The position numbers were made by a program, and so were the translations under genes. A stretch of 64,000 nucleotides of DNA, taken from contig NC_049993.1 in assembly GCF_000003815.2 (NCBI RefSeq), forward strand, positions 17,185,565 through 17,249,564. Reading direction: 5' to 3'. This document shows, one piece after another, positions 62,101 through 64,000 of this stretch; the stretch's first letter is position 1, and the number at the start of each line of letters is the position of its first letter. A model generated the notes under the pieces. It did not search any database. It saw only the letters and a list, made by a program, of their open reading frames with translations, and was not told the origin of the DNA. Origin of the DNA: Branchiostoma floridae (Eukaryota > Chordata > Leptocardii > Amphioxiformes > Branchiostomatidae).

Positions 62101-64000
62101 ATGTGCTTTAAGTGGTATAATCAAACTTGACATACCAACCAAATAGAATGGAAAGTGCCATTGAGGCCAAACCTTTGTTTTTCTTCCCTTATATGTAGGT
62201 ACATATGTAGGTGTATGATGATATTTTTAAAACCATTTCAGGTCGGCCTGCGCACTGTTGCCCTTTCCCCAAGTCTGACGGTAGACTCGACCACGCCGGA
62301 GGCTGGTGACGTCATCTGCCCACGTCACATCCCCGGCACAGACGAATTATCCTGCACCTGGCACGGCTTCCGGGACGAGGAGAGCCACATCCACCACTTC
62401 CTGTTCGGGGTCGGCACGGAGGAGGGAGATGACTCCATATTCCCATTCACGAGGGTGTCGGGGAAAGCGGACAGGTTCAAGGCCAAAGGTGTACCTTCCG
62501 TTGCCTTCAATATGGTATCCGTAGCATTTGCCATGAGGGATGTAGTCATGATTAGCATTAATTATCCTTCTAAGAAAGAAAGGATGCAAATGTATGGAAT
62601 TACTGTAGATAGGCCAGAGTAGAAACTTTAAGACAATTTTACATTATACAACAGGAAAGAGATATTTGCAAAGAAAGGGACACCAGCATTTGACCTGAAA
62701 ACAATGCAAATCAGAGAGAAGGGGATGCATGAGGGTTGATGATGAGTTACTTTTTCTTTACTACTTGTGAACTATTGGTTCAGGCCTTTGCAGTAAAAGC
62801 TCTTAGGAGGGACGTGCTGTAGTCCTTAATGTCAGATTTCTATTATCTACCTCATGTGCAAAAATGTAATAATTATTGTATTGTTTGAAATCCTAGGATT
62901 TGCTGGACAGTTTTTGCGTCACCAGGAAAGCTACTATGCCACAGTGATCGCGTATAATGCAGTGGGAGGGAAAACATCAGCCTACTCAGAGGCGATCGTT
63001 GTTGATGACACCCCACCTGTTCCTGGGACTGTGGTGGAGCTGGACAGTATCTACCATGCTGACTTAGAGGGGGATGATGCAGATGGTAGAGGAAAGTGTG
63101 ACAATGAAGAAGGTAATTTTACTATGCAATTACATGTACCTAATATTAGAATGCTAAATTATCATAATTCAATCATGAATGTTTGATCAAGATTTTTATT
63201 GTAGAGATTCTTTCTTAAATATTGCTGCTTTATCAATAGACCAATTGATTGATTGACTGATTTACTTATTGATTGATTGATTGGTTGGTTAGTAAGGTAT
63301 CACTAGCTTCTTTTCAGAAAATGATATTAGCTGGAAATCCAAGCAGCCAGATTCTGCATATTGAAAAAAACTACATCCTGTATACAACAGGGGAGCTAAT
63401 ACCTGTATCCCTAAAATTAATGAGGAATTACACAAACTGTGAATACTGCCCATTGCAAAGACATAATTATAGAGATGTTTTCTGATTGTTTCAGACTGCC
63501 AGGAGATGGATGCCAGGTGTCAGGCTTCTGTCAGTCAAGTCACTGTTGCCTGGCAACCATTCATGGACCCAGAGACACCGATCATCAGGTGGAAATTTCT
63601 TTTTATATCAACAATCATTCATTTAAAATTAACAATATGATTGTGCAATGCACTGTACACAGCCACTGTACAGTGTACTTTGTGTACAAATGTAAGTACT
63701 AGCATGTCAAAAATAGGCTGGCCCTAATAGCCACAGGCTGCGCCCTGGTTGTGCATGCTGAACAGCCAAACCAATAAATAAATGAATAAATGTCAAACAT
63801 TGCAGACAAAATTTCAATTGAAGATGCCATGGGTGATACAGGTAATTTGGATAGGATGATCCAGACCAAGTCAAAGACACTCATATTCACACACTTTCAT
63901 GTATTTAATGCAAAAAATGGCTGATCTATTTCAGGTACGAAGTAGCTGTAGGAACTGTGCCAGGAGCAGCAGACCTGCACAGCTTCCACCAGGTTCCCCA
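21260..64000 (+). CDS. Giant large-lipid-transfer-protein gene with LECT2-like, PAN and TPP-repeat domains (63 exons, 3' end outside)
   Basis: Sixty-three plus-strand exons were assembled by following AG/GT sites with matching phase; only exon 34 breaks the frame. They encode about 3,118 residues in the window. Order: LPD_N/vitellogenin_N lipid-transfer module (1-653), helix-rich part (653-943), LECT2/M23-like domain (about 970-1105), RKKR site (1144-1147), Cys-rich beta domain, RRKR site (1405-1408), second beta unit, FN3-like unit, PAN/apple domain, then about ten TPP-type FN3-like repeats to the end. LPD_N proteins bind lipid (vitellogenin, apoB, MTP); the C-terminal part suggests adhesion or recognition. 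The N-terminus is incomplete: about 60-80 residues of LPD_N and the signal peptide are not found. I know no named gene of this architecture. Introns not listed separately hold no recognised gene. See block entries for exon positions. Confidence 0.85.
25278..25465. mobile_element. MITE with TACTGTAAATGCA ends
   Basis: Inverted structure built from GTTCGCGGTGGTTTTA and its complement, ends TACTGTAAATGCA / ATTTAAGTTCGCGG. An opposite-oriented relative is at 35635-35850. Confidence 0.7.
26058..26124. repeat. (CT)n microsatellite
   Basis: About 67 bp of uninterrupted CT, 80 bp after the exon 12 donor. Imperfect CTGTCT precedes it. Confidence 0.95.
28128..31100 (+). other. Exons 17-22: helix-rich amphipathic segment
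   Basis: Exons 28128-28240, 28687-28906, 29455-29597, 29728-29798, 30278-30432, 30934-31100. About 290 residues dominated by charged/hydrophobic alternation without Pro or Cys ([73 protein letters not shown]). Long amphipathic helices, possibly lipid-associating as in apolipoproteins or a coiled stalk; no named domain recognised. Confidence 0.65.
31145..31305 (+). mobile_element. Decayed LINE coding fragment
   Basis: [16 protein letters not shown] followed by frame breaks; same segment as 16720-16903. Confidence 0.6.
31563..32824 (+). other. Exons 23-25: LECT2 / M23-peptidase-like domain, zinc site degenerate
   Basis: Exons 31563-31734, 32109-32240, 32642-32824. [20 protein letters not shown], then [29 protein letters not shown] and LVDPTRF follow the order of LECT2 and M23 beta-lytic peptidases (Cys-Gly start, HQGVD, APF-x-G-x-I, KG-x-x-LGT, HVH, DPT). 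Of the three zinc ligands, the first His is Glu988 and the Asp is Leu992, while H-x-H (1063, 1065) remains. Hence probably non-catalytic; LECT2 itself binds zinc but is a cytokine, so a binding role is plausible. This is a remote match made by eye. Confidence 0.65.
32943..33165 (+). mobile_element. tRNA-derived SINE
   Basis: Box A-like TGGTGTAACTGG (32954) and box B-like GAGTTCGAGCC (32998), followed by the body CCTTGGGAAAGGCATTTAAC and ACCTGACTTCGGTCGGGGAG. A sister copy at 42962-43075 shares the head and CCTTGGGAAA body. Not a functional tRNA gene. Confidence 0.75.
34325..34435. repeat. Short foldback element
   Basis: TGAGTACCATCCCTCCGGAG (34331 on) pairs with ACGGAGGATGGTACT near 34420-34434, with partly complementary inner sequence. 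A 24-bp direct duplication (AGTTTATCCAACCTCGTCTTGA, twice) follows at about 34505-34555. Confidence 0.6.
35635..35850. mobile_element. MITE, relative of 25278-25465
   Basis: Ends TACTGTAAATGCA and TGCATTTACA; interior TTCGCGG motifs in inverted order. It abuts the exon 28 acceptor region (35870) within 20 bp. Confidence 0.7.
37490..37600 (+). mobile_element. LINE 3' tail
   Basis: CGATGAAAAGTGGCCTGCAG...GAGCTTCTCATGAATAACTA matches the tail near 20850-20910. A minus-strand relative lies at about 50305-50395. Confidence 0.6.
38268..39452. mobile_element. 1,185-bp element with 8-bp target duplication
   Basis: Flanked by CAAATTCG at 38260-38267 and 39453-39460, within a repeat whose uninterrupted copy exists next to it. 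Ends carry inverted GTCCAGAAANGGG. Interior is the 60-bp minisatellite and related inverted GTACGATGTACG arrays (39095-39300). No transposase. Eight-bp duplication fits hAT-like non-autonomous elements, by inference. Confidence 0.8.
38401..38885. repeat. 60-bp minisatellite, about eight copies
   Basis: Exact 60-bp period with TTAGTACAGAGGGGCAGGGT and a GTACGAT triplet in each unit; very low divergence. Because 60 is a multiple of 3, it creates a 171-codon ORF with a 20-residue period. Confidence 0.95.
39712..40041. mobile_element. Foldback element with AGGGTTCTAGC ends
   Basis: Starts AGGGTTCTAGCTAG, ends CTGGCTAGAACCCT; both sides have TTTTAGCGTNGTGG. 40042-41100 shows AT-rich intron sequence and no recognised gene. 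Confidence 0.75.
41688..41888. mobile_element. ~200-bp MITE
   Basis: Inverted ends AGCAGAGGTTAGGCTCCGGC and the complement near 41867-41886; T-rich and A-rich inner arms. Confidence 0.8.
42962..43075 (+). mobile_element. tRNA-derived SINE, truncated
   Basis: Box A TGGCATAACTGGTAGAGCG and box B-like GGTTCCGAGTTTGATACCC, then CCTTGGGAAAAGCACTTTAA. Relative of 32943-33165. Confidence 0.75.
45335..45850. repeat. ~190-bp diverged tandem repeat, three copies
   Basis: Copies start near 45341, 45536 and 45718, each with TTGAACTTTG/TTGAGCTTTG, CTTCAATATA, CTTTTAAA and a CCTRTGGG segment. Confidence 0.7.
46038..46100 (+). pseudogene. Partial duplicate of exon 37 with stop
   Basis: An AG acceptor and CCATTTGAGAGCGG start identical to exon 37 at 46267, preceded by duplicated intron (GCAATTTAACATTT). 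The frame then reads [17 protein letters not shown] and stops at 46098-46100. Confidence 0.7.
46267..48322 (+). other. Exons 37-40: FN3-like unit
   Basis: Exons 46267-46395, 47091-47183, 47568-47774, 48175-48322. Reads ...[41 protein letters not shown], then [20 protein letters not shown] with an H-D-P-H-D tail. The pattern of a 'Y-x-V-G-T/V' strand and a 'P-x-Y-F-T-V-x-A-x-N' strand is the same as in the later repeats, so this is probably the first, diverged repeat. Confidence 0.55.
48799..48974 (+). other. Exon 41: PAN/apple-type domain
   Basis: Single exon with [35 protein letters not shown]. The spacing C-x3-C-x7-C-x-SF-x-Y...C-x-L is that of PAN/apple domains, which bind proteins or carbohydrates. 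The outermost cysteine pair is not visible, so it is a short form. Confidence 0.65.
49137..49535. repeat. 44-bp minisatellite, nine copies
   Basis: GGAACAGGCCTGTCNTTGGT recurs at 49143, 49187, 49231, 49275, 49319, 49363, 49407, 49451 and, degenerate, about 49493. A single copy lies in a distant intron at about 52710-52755. Confidence 0.95.
53997..54020. repeat. Telomere-like (CCTAAC)4 tract
   Basis: Four perfect CCTAAC units, equal to TTAGGG on the other strand, starting 12 bp after the exon 49 donor and followed by CATAACCATAACCC variants. Confidence 0.9.
54050..54116 (+). pseudogene. Duplicated 3' half of exon 49
   Basis: ACAGCACCCTGGTTGCCTTC to GGATGGAG plus GT donor repeats 53920-53985 with few changes. 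The upstream half of the exon is absent, and splicing after exon 49 would shift frame. Confidence 0.8.
55866..56135. mobile_element. Foldback element with internal 81-bp duplication
   Basis: Ends AGGGTTAATGACC and GGTCATTAACCCT, with GGTGTCATAACGCCTGG inside. The core ACCACCGAGTGAGCGAAGCG is present twice in direct order. Confidence 0.8.
57510..57685. mobile_element. Diverged MITE, relative of 9514-9787
   Basis: CAAGCAACTGGATATGATTT, GGAAACGGTCAAACATTT and TTTCGTCAGTGAAAC match the element in Gla gene B. Confidence 0.65.
60079..60735. mobile_element. 657-bp near-perfect palindrome
   Basis: Arms of about 308 bp (60079-60386 and 60428-60735) are almost fully complementary, with ends CTTAAGGTATCTCGGTTGGC. 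The loop is about 41 bp. Non-coding foldback element in the intron after exon 57. Confidence 0.9.
61165..61545 (+). mobile_element. 5'-truncated LINE filling an intron
   Basis: [40 protein letters not shown], stop, then tail CAATCTGAGCTAAAGGGCTG and AATAAACTCAT repeats. Confidence 0.7.
61912..61985. repeat. (ATGG)n microsatellite
   Basis: About 74 bp of GATG/GATGGAGG units after the exon 59 donor. Confidence 0.9.

Larger units (their letters stand above)
49751..64000 (+). other. Exons 42-63: about ten tandem FN3-like repeats with VD-x-TPP motif
   Basis: Exons 49751-49874, 50488-50659, 51437-51531, 51747-51917, 52265-52445, 52800-52966, 53405-53578, 53791-53985, 54608-54787, 55038-55288, 55512-55636, 57167-57335, 57801-57960, 58385-58550, 58940-59078, 59404-59533, 61007-61152, 61560-61844, 62242-62488, 62897-63112, 63495-63588, 63935-64000 (open). 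Each repeat has the pattern VD-x-TPP-x-PG-x-V-x-DG, W-x-F-x-D-x-ESGI, Y-x-W-x-VGT, and YY-x-TV-x-A-x-N-x-AG. Motif copies include [50 protein letters not shown] and VDDTPPVPG. Extracellular beta-sandwich repeats, probably adhesive. Confidence 0.8.

Overview
The window looks like nuclear DNA of an invertebrate deuterostome, most likely a cephalochordate (amphioxus, Branchiostoma-like). This is inferred from the very high intron density (63 coding exons in one gene over about 43 kb), the exon-shuffled Gla, kringle, SUEL-lectin and thrombospondin modules, and the many foldback elements, LINE tails and tRNA-derived SINEs. No organism name can be proved from the sequence alone. There are no bacterial operons, CRISPR arrays or rRNA genes.

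Bases 1-20,600 are an accessory region of duplicated, mostly minus-strand genes for small secreted proteins. A Penelope-like retroelement end (1-672) truncates Gla-domain gene A (999-2383). A 3.58-kb element with 53-bp identical inverted ends (3109-6687) sits in the upstream block of that gene. Gla gene B (8921-10329) follows, with a decayed lectin exon downstream of it. Then come four SUEL/rhamnose-binding lectin genes in tandem (11498-19153, minus); one carries a kringle exon between the signal-peptide exon and the lectin exon. A plus-strand thrombospondin type-1 (TSP1) fragment lies next to each lectin exon, on the opposite strand. Duplicated flanking blocks show that Gla and lectin genes spread together.

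From about 20,550 to the end (plus strand) there is one giant gene that continues past the window. I could follow 63 exons (about 9.35 kb of coding sequence, about 3,100 residues). Their splice phases agree at every junction except one. The architecture is: a large-lipid-transfer-protein (vitellogenin_N/LPD_N) module; a helix-rich segment; a LECT2/M23-like beta domain that has lost zinc ligands; a segment bounded by two furin-type dibasic sites; an unnamed Cys-rich beta domain and a related beta-rich unit; an FN3-like unit; a PAN/apple domain; and about ten FN3-like repeats marked by a VD-x-TPP motif. This combination is the best candidate here for an undescribed protein system. I infer a secreted lipid-binding, adhesive or immune protein.

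The introns hold many repeats: a 657-bp near-perfect palindrome, a 1.19-kb element with 8-bp target duplications and an internal 60-bp minisatellite, a 44-bp minisatellite, two SINEs, several MITEs, LINE tails, a short telomere-like tract, and two partial exon duplications. Lectin gene 4 (minus) and the giant gene (plus) are divergent and share an intergenic region that contains a duplicated upstream block and a TATA box.
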